A stretch of 64,000 nucleotides of DNA from CAVQCA01 sp963763115 (lineage in GTDB: Bacteria; Pseudomonadota; Gammaproteobacteria; UBA9214): the NCBI GenBank assembly GCA_963763115.1, contig CAVXNM010000033.1, forward strand, positions 1-64,000. The letters are read 5' to 3'. The notes under the pieces are model-generated. The model ran no database searches and was not told the origin of the DNA. It saw nothing but the letters and a program-made list of their open reading frames with translations. Shown here piece after piece: positions 43,388 through 51,844 of the stretch. The stretch's first letter is position 1, and the number at the start of each line of letters is the position of its first letter. The position numbers were made by a program, and so were the translations under genes.

Positions 43388-45274
43388 CTATATCTCAGCC
43401 ATATCGCCGGAAGCCTCGAGCCAGTTACGGCGATCCGCCGCACGCTTCCTGGCCAGCAGCATATCCATCAGTTGATGGGTGTCGTCTTCGACGTCTACCG
43501 TCAACTGCACCAGGCGGCGTGTTTCCGGTGCAATGGTCGTCTCGCGCAACTGCATCGGGTTCATCTCGCCCAGCCCCTTGAAACGCTGAACGACCACCTT
43601 GCCCCTGATCTTCTCGGCGGCTATCCGGTCCAGCAGTCCCTGTTTTTCGGCATCGTCCAGGGCATAGAACACGTCCTTGCCGGCATCGATGCGGTAGAGC
43701 GGAGGCATGGCGACGTAGACATGGCCGGCCTGCACGAGGGCGGGGAAATGGCGCAGAAAAAGCGCGCACAACAGCGTCGCGATATGTGCACCGTCAGAGT
43801 CGGCATCCGCGAGAATACAGATCTTGCTGTAACGCAGATTCCTCAGTTCATTGGAACCCGGTTCGACACCGATGGCGACCGCAATATCATGCACCTCCTG
43901 GGATGCCAGCACCTCGGCGGAATCCACCTCCCAGGTATTCAGGATCTTGCCGCGCAACGGCATGATGGCCTGGAACTCGCGGTCTCTGGCCTGCTTGGCG
44001 GAACCGCCGGCCGAATCTCCCTCGACCAGGAACAGCTCGGTGCGCTCGCCGTCACTTGAGGAGCAATCAGCCAGCTTGCCTGGCAGGGCCGGGCCCGAGG
44101 TTACCTTCTTGCGAATGACTTTCTTTCCCGCGCGCTGGCGTTTTTGGGCGTTTTCGATTGCCAGCGACGCGATGCGCTCACCCGACTCCGTGTGATGGTT
44201 GAGCCACAGGCCAAAGGCATCCTTGACCACCCCGGAAACGAATGCCGCGCACTCCCGGGAGGATAGCCGTTCCTTGGTCTGACCACTGAATTGCGGATCG
44301 AGCAGTTTCACCGACAGGATGTAACTGCACCGCTCCCACACATCCTCGGGGGCAAGTTTCACGCCACGCGGCAGCAGGTTGCGAAACTCGCAGAATTCGC
44401 GGATGGCTTCGGTCAGGCCCATACGCAGACCGTTCACATGGGTTCCGCCCTGGGCGGTCGGAATCAGGTTGACATAACTCTCGGCTACCGGTTCGCCGTC
44501 GTCGGGCAACCAGACCAGCGCCCATTCGGCAGCTTCGTGGTTGCCGGCCATGTTGCCGGCGAAAGGTTCCTCGGGCAGCCGGGGCACATCACCGAGTTCC
44601 CCGATCAGATAATCCCGTACCCCCTCCTCGTAGCGCCATTCCAGCTTCTCGCCGCTGGCCTCGTCGTGCAGTCGTACCACAAGCCCGGGACACAGAACCG
44701 CCTTGGCGCGCAGGACATGTTTGAGACGCGAGAGTGAAAATTTGGTCGAATCAAAATACCTGGGGTCTGGCCAGAAACGGATTCTGGTGCCGGTATTCTG
44801 CCTGCCGACCGTGCCGACCTCTTCCAGTGCCGACACCCTGTCGCCGCCGGAAAAGGCCATGTTGTACTCCTTGCCCTTGCGTCTCACCCAGACTTCAAGG
44901 TGTTTGGACAAGGCATTGACAACGGACACGCCCACGCCGTGCAGCCCGCCGGAGAACGTGTAGTTGCCGGCCGAGAACTTCCCCCCGGCATGCAGGCGGG
45001 TGAGGATGACCTCAACTCCGCTGATACCCTCATCCGGGTGCAGGTCTACCGGCATGCCGCGGCCGTTGTCCGCAACTTCCAGCGAACCGTCCTTGTAGAG
45101 CGCCACATCGATACGCGTGGCATGGCCGGCAATCGCCTCATCGACGCTGTTGTCGATGACCTCCTGTGCCAGATGGTTGGGCCTCGAGGTGTCCGTGTAC
45201 ATACCCGGACGTTTGCGCACGGGTTCAAGCCCGCTGAGAATCTCGATCGCGGCAGCGTCGTACACAGCACTCAT
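43388..45274 (-). CDS. parE: DNA topoisomerase IV subunit B
   Basis: A 628-residue GHKL ATPase subunit of topoisomerase IV, matching the length of E. coli ParE. The ATPase region shows VIDNSVDEAIAGHATRIDVA (catalytic Glu and Asn), VADNGRGMPVDLHP and SGGLHGVGVSVVNALS. The TOPRIM domain shows TELFLVEGDSAGGSAKQARD and ICILADADSDGAHI with the metal-binding acidic residues. The C-terminus KGLGEMNPMQLRETT matches the conserved end. It lies first in the parE-parC unit; a CNP1-like gene is 33 bases upstream? Reading from the coordinates, the CNP1-like gene ends at 45,308, 33 bases before the parE ATG and on the same strand, so it may be cotranscribed. Confidence 0.97.
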   Translation of the reverse strand: MSAVYDAAAIEILSGLEPVRKRPGMYTDTSRPNHLAQEVIDNSVDEAIAGHATRIDVALYKDGSLEVADNGRGMPVDLHPDEGISGVEVILTRLHAGGKFSAGNYTFSGGLHGVGVSVVNALSKHLEVWVRRKGKEYNMAFSGGDRVSALEEVGTVGRQNTGTRIRFWPDPRYFDSTKFSLSRLKHVLRAKAVLCPGLVVRLHDEASGEKLEWRYEEGVRDYLIGELGDVPRLPEEPFAGNMAGNHEAAEWALVWLPDDGEPVAESYVNLIPTAQGGTHVNGLRMGLTEAIREFCEFRNLLPRGVKLAPEDVWERCSYILSVKLLDPQFSGQTKERLSSRECAAFVSGVVKDAFGLWLNHHTESGERIASLAIENAQKRQRAGKKVIRKKVTSGPALPGKLADCSSSDGERTELFLVEGDSAGGSAKQARDREFQAIMPLRGKILNTWEVDSAEVLASQEVHDIAVAIGVEPGSNELRNLRYSKICILADADSDGAHIATLLCALFLRHFPALVQAGHVYVAMPPLYRIDAGKDVFYALDDAEKQGLLDRIAAEKIRGKVVVQRFKGLGEMNPMQLRETTIAPETRRLVQLTVDVEDDTHQLMDMLLARKRAADRRNWLEASGDMAEI

Positions 45275-45307
45275 GGCAATAATCCGTAGCCTGGGTTTGC
45301 AAAATAA

Positions 45308-45862
45308 CTATTCATGAAAAACGGGTCCCGAGGTATTGCGAATCCTTCGTAACATTGACGCAGTATCGAGATTCGGTCGCAAGGGGCTGCACAAGTAGTC
45401 CCAGTACAGCACATGACGGTAATGATCCACTCCGATGTCGCTCACCCTTTGCCAGGGCGAAGCCTCGATCGGAAACCATTTATCACCGGAACCGTAGGCA
45501 TAGCGACGGTATTCATGCTTGCCGCAATGCAGTCCTTCATAGGAAATATTTTGCACGCCTGAAGATGAAACGATCACCAGGGTGTAGCGCACCACCCGGT
45601 CTCCCCCCACGGTTAGCGAGTCCGGATCGATGAAGACACGAAAGTCATAGCCGGGCAGGCTGGCCGGAAACTCCAGCAAGCGGTCATTTTCCGGATAGGC
45701 GGGCAGTCCCGGGACTTTTTCCTTCCAAGCGGGGGGGGCGACAAAAGGAGTTCCGGTCCAGCCCGTATCGTCATCTGCGGAGATGACATTGGAAAAAATC
45801 AAAACCAATGCGGCGAGCCAGCATATCCGGTGTGTCGCCCTGCCAGGAATGGGTGTGTTCAT
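45308..45862 (-). CDS. CNP1-like exported protein
   Basis: A 184-residue protein with a signal peptide (ICWLAALVLIFSNVISA). Its mature part contains WKEKVPGLPAYPENDRLLEF, FRVFIDPDSLTVGGDRVVRY and GLHCGKHEYRRYAYGSGDKW, the conserved blocks of the CNP1-like family (cryptic neisserial protein 1, PF08750). The family is widespread in Beta- and Gammaproteobacteria, periplasmic and of unknown function. Two conserved Cys, in GLHCGK and DYLCSP, could form a disulfide. The ATG is followed by a short basic leader. It lies directly upstream of parE. Confidence 0.75.
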   Translation of the reverse strand: MNTPIPGRATHRICWLAALVLIFSNVISADDDTGWTGTPFVAPPAWKEKVPGLPAYPENDRLLEFPASLPGYDFRVFIDPDSLTVGGDRVVRYTLVIVSSSGVQNISYEGLHCGKHEYRRYAYGSGDKWFPIEASPWQRVSDIGVDHYRHVLYWDYLCSPLRPNLDTASMLRRIRNTSGPVFHE

Positions 45863-45953
45863 GGGGAGCGCAGTTTAGCGCGCCCATCGACTCATTTCGA
45901 GCCTCATCAACGCATCTTCGCAATTTCAGGGTCTTGGTGCGTGTTGCACCGGC

Positions 45954-46538
45954 TCACGCGAGGTCGGCAAGCAGGGCTGCGCGTACATTTTCCGTGACAG
46001 GCAACACCTGGTGCGTGTAGTTCGCATGGTCTATGCCAAAACCGAACGCCACACCGCTCCTGGCATCCTTGACCATTGCCGGGCCCAATTCAAATCGCAG
46101 GAAATGGACCGATGAGGTCTTTTCTTCCGTGTCCCGATCAAGATCCTCATCCGCGACCGCATATACCCGCTCATGCCCGTCAACCATCACCCACACCCTG
46201 TCCTCGATCCCGACAAGCCCGGCCAGCAGCTGCCGGCGCTTGTCGATATCGGATTCCTCGAGCATGAAGGTTGCCTTCCAGTTGGCGCCATCCGGGATGA
46301 GCGGATTATACGCCGCGAGTTCTTCCTCGATGCCCGCGGCTTCAAAGATCCGTTCGACCCGCAGCATTTCCTGAATCTGGTACTGTACGGTCAGGCGATC
46401 CTCGAAATACAGAGTGGCCACCGGCCCGATGGGCAGCTTGCGATTTTTCTTGTGCGTCATGACACGGGCACGAAATTCCGGTCGCAGCTCCGCATACTGT
46501 TCGAGACTGTAAAGATCACCACGCGTCAGTTTTTCCAT
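45954..46538 (-). CDS. DUF3501 family protein
   Basis: A 194-residue cytoplasmic protein with the DUF3501 features: LTRGDLYSLEQYAELRPEFR at the N-terminus, RKLPIGPVATLYFEDRLTVQ, the MLRVERIFEAAGIEEELAAY helix, and FELGPAMVKDARSGVAFGFG with IDHANYTHQV. No catalytic function is known. DUF3501 genes occur with genes for a rubrerythrin and a CCG-domain Fe-S protein, as here, suggesting a role in oxidative-stress defence or anaerobic metal handling. The Fe-S gene stop lies 157 bases upstream, and a dispersed inverted repeat is inserted in that gap. Confidence 0.85.
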   Translation of the reverse strand: MEKLTRGDLYSLEQYAELRPEFRARVMTHKKNRKLPIGPVATLYFEDRLTVQYQIQEMLRVERIFEAAGIEEELAAYNPLIPDGANWKATFMLEESDIDKRRQLLAGLVGIEDRVWVMVDGHERVYAVADEDLDRDTEEKTSSVHFLRFELGPAMVKDARSGVAFGFGIDHANYTHQVLPVTENVRAALLADLA

Positions 46539-46580
46539 TGCATCAGTCCCGGTTAACGTTCCTTTTATCCATAAACAATG

Positions 46581-46667
46581 TTTTCACCGCAGAGACGCAA
46601 AGGACGCAGAGAAATTCATTAACAAAACAATCAAATACTCTGCGTCCTTTGCGGCTTTTGCAGCGAG
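46581..46667. repeat. Dispersed inverted-repeat element, copy 1
   Basis: The left arm CACCGCAGAGACGCAAAGGA plus CGCAGAG is matched by the right arm CTCTGCGTCCTTTGCG plus GCTTTTGCAGCGAG about 26 bases later. Related copies lie at 53,853 and 60,035. It resembles the REP/MITE-like repeats seen between operons in other Gammaproteobacteria. Confidence 0.8.
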
Positions 46668-46694
46668 TTTATCTCTATTATGGATGGGTGCTCG

Positions 46695-48041
46695 CTAGAT
46701 TCCATAAGCCAAGCGCAACAGGCTCAATGGATGTTCCGGCACCCTGCCGTTATCCAATCCGTTCTCGATCTGGTGCCCGGCCATCGGGCAATCACTGCTG
46801 TAATGATCGGCCTCATCACGCACCACGCGATTGACCACAGGCCGACAGATCTTCATCGAGACCTCGTGAAATTCTTTCTTTACCGCGTAGGTACCGTCAT
46901 GCCCCGAGCAGCGCTCGATGGCCTCCACCCGGGTGTCGGGAATCAATTGCAGCAGATCGCGCGTCTTGAGGCCAATATTCTGTACCCGCAGGTGGCAGGA
47001 CACATGGTAGGCCACCCTGCCGAGCGCCTGTTTGAAATCGGTTTTCAGCTTGCCGTACTTGTGACGCAGCATCAGGTATTCGAACGGATCGAAGATGGCA
47101 TCCCTGACCCTGGCAACATCCGGATCATTCGGAAACATCAGCGGTAGTTCCTGCTTGAACATCAGTACGCAGGAAGGAACCGCGGCGATAATATCCCTGC
47201 CCTCGTCAACGAGGCGCAGCAAGGCCGGTATATTGGCATCTTTGGCGGCCTTCACGGCATCCAGGTCACCCAGCTCCAGCTTGGGCATGCCACAGCACTG
47301 CTCCTTGTGGACAGTGGTCACCGGAATGCCGTTATGTTCCAGCACTACCGCCAGGTCCATCCCGATATCCGGCTCGTTGTAATTGCAGTAACAGGTCGCA
47401 AACAGGGCTACCTTGCCCTGCGTCGGTCCGGCCGGTTCTGCAGTCATGCCGGAATCATCACGTGCGGCGAGCCGCTTTCGCAATGTCCTGCTGTGGTACT
47501 GGGGCAGGATGGCATCCTGGTGCACATCCAGCACCTTTTCCATCAGCCGGCGTGTCGCTGCTGACTTGTTGACTGCATTGACCACCCCGGTGACGACCGG
47601 TATTCCAGCGAGACGTCCGACCGTATCGGTCGAGGTCAGCAGACGGTCACGCGGCCGGACTTTTCCCTGTTTGAACCGAACCGCCTTGGCGCGCAGCATG
47701 AGGTGCGGGAAATCCACGTTCCACTCGTGCGGCGGCACATAGGGGCACTTGGTCATGAAACACATGTCACAGAGATAGCAGTGGTCGACCACCTTCCAGT
47801 AGACCTCGCGGGGGACGCCGTCCAGCTCCATGGTGTCCGATGCGTCAATGGCATCGAACAGGGTCGGGAAGGCATTGCACAGGCTGAAGCAGCGCCGGCA
47901 GCCATGGCAGATATCAAAGACACGTTCCAGTTCGGTGAACAGTTGCTGTTCGTCGTAGAAACCGGCACCCGTCCAGTCGAGCGGATGACGCGTCGGCGCT
48001 TCCAGGCTGCCTTCCCGTTTTCCTTCACCTGTTGATGCCAT
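46695..48041 (-). CDS. CCG-domain iron-sulfur protein (heterodisulfide reductase/GlpC-related)
   Basis: A 448-residue cytoplasmic protein. The N-terminal half carries two Cys clusters for [4Fe-4S] centres: CHGCRRCFSLCNAFPTLFD and CYLCDMCFMTKCPYVPPHEW. The C-terminal half has two cysteine-rich CCG-type regions, TVHKEQCCGMPKLELGDL and YHVSCHLRVQNIGLK with a later CSGHDGTY, as in GlpC and HdrB/HdrD-like subunits. Such proteins pass electrons to or from membrane or cytoplasmic partners; here the partner is unknown. It lies between the rubrerythrin and DUF3501 genes, a clustering also seen in other bacteria. An intercistronic hairpin precedes it. Confidence 0.86.
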   Translation of the reverse strand: MASTGEGKREGSLEAPTRHPLDWTGAGFYDEQQLFTELERVFDICHGCRRCFSLCNAFPTLFDAIDASDTMELDGVPREVYWKVVDHCYLCDMCFMTKCPYVPPHEWNVDFPHLMLRAKAVRFKQGKVRPRDRLLTSTDTVGRLAGIPVVTGVVNAVNKSAATRRLMEKVLDVHQDAILPQYHSRTLRKRLAARDDSGMTAEPAGPTQGKVALFATCYCNYNEPDIGMDLAVVLEHNGIPVTTVHKEQCCGMPKLELGDLDAVKAAKDANIPALLRLVDEGRDIIAAVPSCVLMFKQELPLMFPNDPDVARVRDAIFDPFEYLMLRHKYGKLKTDFKQALGRVAYHVSCHLRVQNIGLKTRDLLQLIPDTRVEAIERCSGHDGTYAVKKEFHEVSMKICRPVVNRVVRDEADHYSSDCPMAGHQIENGLDNGRVPEHPLSLLRLAYGI

Positions 48042-48067
48042 TAACCCGTTCCCGTTGTTTTACCATA

Positions 48068-48093
48068 CGAGGGGCCGATTGGCCGGCCCCTCG
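48068..48093. repeat. Intercistronic hairpin between rubrerythrin and the Fe-S gene
   Basis: CGAGGGGCCG (48,068-48,077) and CGGCCCCTCG (48,084-48,093) form a perfect ten-base stem with a six-base loop. No T run follows on the minus strand. It may stabilise the rubrerythrin part of the transcript or reduce read-through into the downstream genes. Confidence 0.75.
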
Positions 48094-48111
48094 ATTGCCG
48101 CGTGTCAGGGC

Positions 48112-48531
48112 CTATTGATCCAGTGAATCGAGTGCCTTCTGGAAACGGTTGGCATGAGAACGCTCGGCCTTGGCCAGGGTTTCAAACCAGTCCGCAATTT
48201 CATCGAAGCCTTCATCGCGCGCCGATTTGGCCATACCCGGATACATATCGGTGTATTCATGGGTTTCCCCGGCAATCGCCGCCTTCAGGTTATTCGAGGT
48301 GGCGCCGATGGGAAGCCCGGTAGCCGGATCACCCACCTGTTCGAGATATTCAAGGTGACCGTGGGCATGGCCGGTCTCGCCTTCCGCCGTGGAACGAAAC
48401 ACCGAAGCGACATCGTTGTACCCCTCGACATCCGCCTTGGAGGCAAAATAGAGGTAGCGGCGATTGGCCTGTGATTCACCCGCGAAGGCATCCTTGAGGT
48501 TCTGTTCCGTGTTGCTGCCTTTCAGATTCAT
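48112..48531 (-). CDS. Rubrerythrin-type diiron protein without rubredoxin domain
   Basis: A 139-residue ferritin-like four-helix diiron protein. Metal-binding residues lie in AFAGESQANRRYLYFASKAD (first Glu), FRSTAEGETGHAHGHLEYLE (Glu and E-x-x-H), AIAGETHEYTDMYPGMAKSA (Glu) and LAKAERSHANRFQKAL (E-x-x-H). Classical rubrerythrin ends with a rubredoxin-like CxxC...CxxC domain, which is absent here, as in sulerythrin/erythrin. It probably reduces hydrogen peroxide using electrons from another carrier. The start at 48,531 has a clear GAGGAAA six bases upstream; an open frame of six codons more has none. First gene of the unit rubrerythrin - Fe-S protein - DUF3501. Confidence 0.88.
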   Translation of the reverse strand: MNLKGSNTEQNLKDAFAGESQANRRYLYFASKADVEGYNDVASVFRSTAEGETGHAHGHLEYLEQVGDPATGLPIGATSNNLKAAIAGETHEYTDMYPGMAKSARDEGFDEIADWFETLAKAERSHANRFQKALDSLDQ

Positions 48532-48583
48532 AGCTGTTTCCTCATGCAATTTAATGATGGGAGTGTAGGGCCCCGGATTAAGT

Positions 48584-48598
48584 TTAGAATCAATCTAA
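48584..48598. promoter_or_regulatory. Candidate operator upstream of rubrerythrin
   Basis: TTAGA-ATCAA-TCTAA is an inverted repeat with five-base arms and a five-base spacer, 53 bases upstream of the rubrerythrin start. It could bind a dimeric redox or iron regulator; the regulator cannot be named. Confidence 0.35.
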
Positions 48599-48732
48599 TC
48601 TTTTGGCAAATCTAAACCAGCATCTCTGTCAGGTCAAGTACTGGTCATCTTCGGGTGACGACATCGGGCGTTTCATTGACCCCTCTCACCCGGCTGGGGT
48701 AACGTAGGCCGATTCGGTAAAAGTTTCAAGCA

Positions 48733-48975
48733 ATGGCCAGAAAACAACAGGAAACACTTGCGTTTGAAAAATCCCTGAAGGAGCTGGAAGCCTTGGTTGC
48801 GAAGATGGAGCAAGGCAACCTGAGCCTGGAGGAATCGCTGCAGTATTTCGAGCGCGGTATTCAACTGACACGCACCTGCCAGCAGGCTCTGAAAGAGGCC
48901 GAACAAAAGGTCGAAATCCTGTTGAATAAATCCGGCCAGGACGACATTGCCCCGTTCTCCAGTGATGACACCTGA
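48733..48975 (+). CDS. xseB: Exodeoxyribonuclease VII small subunit
   Basis: An 80-residue coiled-coil protein with the XseB hallmark FEKSLKELEALVAKMEQGNL followed by SLEESLQYFERGIQLTRTCQ. With XseA it forms the exonuclease VII complex that degrades single-stranded DNA. The large subunit is not in this window. The stop overlaps the start of ispA by 11 bases, a common gammaproteobacterial arrangement (xseB-ispA, usually followed by dxs, which is missing here). Confidence 0.95.
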   Translation: MARKQQETLAFEKSLKELEALVAKMEQGNLSLEESLQYFERGIQLTRTCQQALKEAEQKVEILLNKSGQDDIAPFSSDDT

Positions 48976-49864
48976 GGATTCCCTGCCCTCGTTCATGGCA
49001 AATTGCCAGGCTCGTCTCGAGAAAAGCCTGCATCACTGGCTGCCCGACGCCAATACCCTCCCGTCATCCCTGCACGAGGCGATGCGCTACGCGGTACTGG
49101 GCAGCGGCAAACGCATTCGCCCCGCCCTCGTCTACGCCAGTGGCCAATCCGTCGGCAGTCGCCGTGAACAGATGGACAATGCGGCCTGCGCCATCGAGCT
49201 CATCCACGCTTATTCCCTGGTCCATGACGATCTTCCCGCGATGGACGACGACGATCTGCGCCGTGGCAAACCCAGCTGTCACAAGGCGTTCGGCGAGGCC
49301 ATCGCCATTCTCGCCGGTGACGCACTGCAGGCGCTGGCCTTTTACGTACTTGCGCATGATAAAGCCCCGAAAAATGTGAACACCCGGCTGCGGATGATCG
49401 ACACCCTGGCCCTCGCGGCCGGTTCGCGCGGAATGGTAGGCGGACAAACAATCGATGTCGCGGCCACCGGCCATCAACTGGGCATTGCCGAACTCGAGGA
49501 CATGCATATCCACAAGACCGGCGCGCTGATCCGCTCCAGTGTCGTCCTCGGCGCACTCACTGCTCCGGAACTCCCTGCAGACTCCCTGGAAAAGCTCGAT
49601 CACTATGCGAAGTGCGTCGGACTGGCCTTCCAGATTCGCGACGATATCCTCGATGTTGAAGGTGAAACCGATACCCTGGGCAAGCATTCCGGGGCTGACC
49701 AATCGCTGGAGAAATCGACCTACCCGGTGCTGTTCGGGCTCGAAGGCGCGAAACAGCGCGCCCTGGAACTTCATGATGAAGCCATGGAAAGCCTTGCAGG
49801 AATGGATAAAGCCGCAGATCCCCTGCGCTGGATATCAGCATACGCTATTGAAAGAAATAGATAA
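48965..49864 (+). CDS. ispA: Farnesyl diphosphate synthase (polyprenyl synthase)
   Basis: A 299-residue trans-prenyltransferase of the IspA type, making farnesyl diphosphate from IPP and DMAPP for ubiquinone and undecaprenyl carriers. The first aspartate-rich motif is in HDDLPAMDDDDLRRGKPSCH and the second in QIRDDILDVEGETDTLGK. GSGKRIRPALVYA is the conserved IPP-binding block. The ATG at 48,965 is chosen because it gives the usual IspA length; a longer frame starts six codons upstream. dxs does not follow, so the usual xseB-ispA-dxs trio is broken here by a retropepsin gene on the other strand. Confidence 0.95.
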   Translation: MTPEDSLPSFMANCQARLEKSLHHWLPDANTLPSSLHEAMRYAVLGSGKRIRPALVYASGQSVGSRREQMDNAACAIELIHAYSLVHDDLPAMDDDDLRRGKPSCHKAFGEAIAILAGDALQALAFYVLAHDKAPKNVNTRLRMIDTLALAAGSRGMVGGQTIDVAATGHQLGIAELEDMHIHKTGALIRSSVVLGALTAPELPADSLEKLDHYAKCVGLAFQIRDDILDVEGETDTLGKHSGADQSLEKSTYPVLFGLEGAKQRALELHDEAMESLAGMDKAADPLRWISAYAIERNR

Positions 49865-49936
49865 TAACCAGACACTACGGGTGATGCGGTTGGTAAATCG
49901 GGCATTACGACGGTTGCGCAAAGCAAGTTACCGGTC

Positions 49937-50590
49937 TCAGTATTTGCGTTGCAAAGTCAGCAGACGCCCGTCATTGCGGATTTCAAGCCGGCCAAGATAG
50001 GACATCCCCAGCAGGACCGTCTCGGGCTGCGCGCCCTCGAGCACCACACCCTCGACATTGCTCAACTCGATGTCTCCGACCTTGACGGAATCCAGCGTCA
50101 CCGCCCAGGCCGGTTCCAGTCTCGACGCCGTGGTAATCGCCGCCGGCACGCCGATGACGCGATAATCTATTCCCAGACGCCGCGCCTGGGCGGCATTCAT
50201 GGCGACCTGGGTCGCACCGGTGTCGACCAGCAGGGAGACCGGCAGTCCGTTGATACTCCCCGTGGTCGCATACATGCCCTGGGGATTGCGCCAGATCTGG
50301 ACTTCCTCGGTCGCTGGCGGCCTGGTGCGTGTACTCACTCGACCGTCCAGCAGCCCCTTGAACTCCTCCCCTTGATACTCCAGGAGAGCGGATTCACTGT
50401 CGGCCGCAACCAGTTTCACGCCCTCGGGGCTGGTCTGTCCCACCCGGAGTATGCGCTGCTTGCCCTCGATAAGCACCACGGCGCGATCCTTGAACAAGCC
50501 GACCACACGTACGTCCTGCGCGGCCTGGAGGCCGGGAACCGCAAACACACAAAACACTAGGAGTAATAACAGATTTCTGGATAATGACAT
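49937..50590 (-). CDS. Retropepsin-like clan AA aspartic protease (TIGR02281-type)
   Basis: A 217-residue exported protein with a signal peptide (LLLLLVFCVFAVPGLQAA). The central and C-terminal region contains SLLVDTGATQVAMNAAQARR, in which D-T-G-A is the catalytic motif of pepsin-like dimeric proteases, and TVLLGMSYLGRLEI with the L-L-G-M hydrophobic partner strand. It belongs to the TIGR02281 group of proteobacterial exported clan AA proteases. The first 100 residues look like a small beta domain (KDRAVVLIEGKQRILRVGQT). Function in the cell unknown. It faces the glutamine amidotransferase gene divergently. Confidence 0.85.
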   Translation of the reverse strand: MSLSRNLLLLLVFCVFAVPGLQAAQDVRVVGLFKDRAVVLIEGKQRILRVGQTSPEGVKLVAADSESALLEYQGEEFKGLLDGRVSTRTRPPATEEVQIWRNPQGMYATTGSINGLPVSLLVDTGATQVAMNAAQARRLGIDYRVIGVPAAITTASRLEPAWAVTLDSVKVGDIELSNVEGVVLEGAQPETVLLGMSYLGRLEIRNDGRLLTLQRKY

Positions 50591-50631
50591 TTCCTGAACC
50601 AGTTGCCTGATCGCACCATACCGGGATCATT

Positions 50632-51336
50632 ATGAAACCTCTGTATATTTTTCGCCACATCGAATGCGAAGGCCCGGGATACCTCGGCGAAGTACTGTCC
50701 CGGCTCGCCGTTCCCGGCCAGGTCATTGCCATCGACAGCGGCGACCCGGTCCCTGCAGGGATCGATGACTGTTCAGGCCTTGTATTCATGGGCGGTCCGA
50801 TGAGCGTCAACGACCCGTTTCCCTGGATCGGTCAGGAACTGGAATTGATCCGCCAGGCGCATGCAGAGGGAATGCCGGTGCTGGGACACTGCCTTGGCGG
50901 ACAACTCATCAGCAAGGCGCTCGGCGGCACCGTGAGCGCCAATCCGGTCAGGGAAATCGGCTGGCACAGCGTGCGCAAGCTGCACAATGAGATGGCGAAA
51001 AACTGGCTGGGTGAACTGCCTGCGCGGATGGAGCTGTTTCACTGGCACGGTGAAACGTTTTCAGTGCCCGATCAGGCCGAGGTCATACTTGAAAGTGATC
51101 ACTGCGCGCGGCAGGCGTTTGCCTCGGGAAACACTCTGGCATTGCAATGCCACGTGGAAATGACGGCTCCGATGGTGCGTGAATGGGCATCCCTGTACCG
51201 TCAGGAACTGGACGACCCCTCGCCCGCGGTGCAGTCTGTCGGGACGATGACGGAGAATCTTGCCGGGAAAATCGCCGGGGCACAACAGATCGCCGACCGC
51301 CTGTACCTGCGCTGGCTGAGGCCAGTGCTCGGCTGA
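50632..51336 (+). CDS. Class I glutamine amidotransferase-like protein
   Basis: A 234-residue protein with the GATase-I triad: Cys87 in MPVLGHCLGGQLISKALGG, and the His/Glu pair in ALQCHVEMTAPM. The oxyanion block is LVFMGGPMSVND. Members similar to GMP synthase's glutaminase domain but lacking the synthetase half release ammonia for an unknown partner, or act as stand-alone hydrolases. The gene stands alone, divergent from the retropepsin gene and convergent with pgpA. No operon partner suggests a substrate. Confidence 0.85.
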   Translation: MKPLYIFRHIECEGPGYLGEVLSRLAVPGQVIAIDSGDPVPAGIDDCSGLVFMGGPMSVNDPFPWIGQELELIRQAHAEGMPVLGHCLGGQLISKALGGTVSANPVREIGWHSVRKLHNEMAKNWLGELPARMELFHWHGETFSVPDQAEVILESDHCARQAFASGNTLALQCHVEMTAPMVREWASLYRQELDDPSPAVQSVGTMTENLAGKIAGAQQIADRLYLRWLRPVLG

Positions 51337-51359
51337 CACGGTTACTGCCTGTCCGGTAA

Positions 51360-51844
51360 TCAGGCGAGCCAGCGCGAGGTGATCTGCAACAGGCCGGCCG
51401 AAAACACGCCGGCCAGCAGATCATCCAGCATAATGCAAACCCGCCAGGTACCCGGCGGTCACACCAGCGGATGGGCCAGGGTTTGAGGATATCGAAGAAA
51501 CGGAACAGCACAAACCCCGCGACCATCCAGACCAGACCTGGCGGAGCGGCAATCATGGTCACGAGATACCCCACGATTGCATCCCACACAATGGCCGGAT
51601 GATCATGCACCCCGAGCTGACGGGCCGCGTGGGCGCACACCGGCAGGCCGACCAGGAACAACAGCGCAACCACTACCCTATAGCCAGCAAGCGGCAAATC
51701 CCGCAGCAGGAGATACAGCGGGACCGCCGCCAGCGTCCCCGCCGTACCGGGCGCCACCGGGACCAGCCCGCTACCGAACCCGAAAGCCACGAAGCCCAAT
51801 GGATGCCGCAACAGACGAGGTGGCACCTTGCCGGGCAGGGTCAT
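51360..51844 (-). pseudogene. pgpA: Phosphatidylglycerophosphatase A, single frameshift
   Basis: The N-terminal two-thirds (LLRHPLGFVAFGFGSGLVPV, GTAGTLAAVPLYLLL, DHPAIVWDAIVGYLVTMIAA, FRFFDILKPWPIRW) is normal PgpA, the membrane enzyme that makes phosphatidylglycerol from its phosphate. At about 51,433-51,441, after RRVPGGFA, the reading shifts by one base. The other frame gives MLDDLLAGVFSAGLLQITSR and a stop at 51,360, exactly the conserved metal-binding D-D end of PgpA. In the unshifted frame a longer unrelated tail runs into the amidotransferase gene. So either the gene is broken or the base call is wrong. Its ATG overlaps the thiL stop (ATGA). Confidence 0.85.

Noticed and set aside
43088..44059. 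A 323-codon open frame on the plus strand inside parC/parE
   Set aside because: It is antisense to two clearly conserved genes and has no family resemblance or ribosome binding site; long antisense frames are common in G/C-rich genes.
51083..51359. C-terminal extension of PgpA running into the amidotransferase gene
   Set aside because: The tail is not PgpA-like; the conserved end is found in another frame and stops at 51,360, so the extension is a product of the frameshift.
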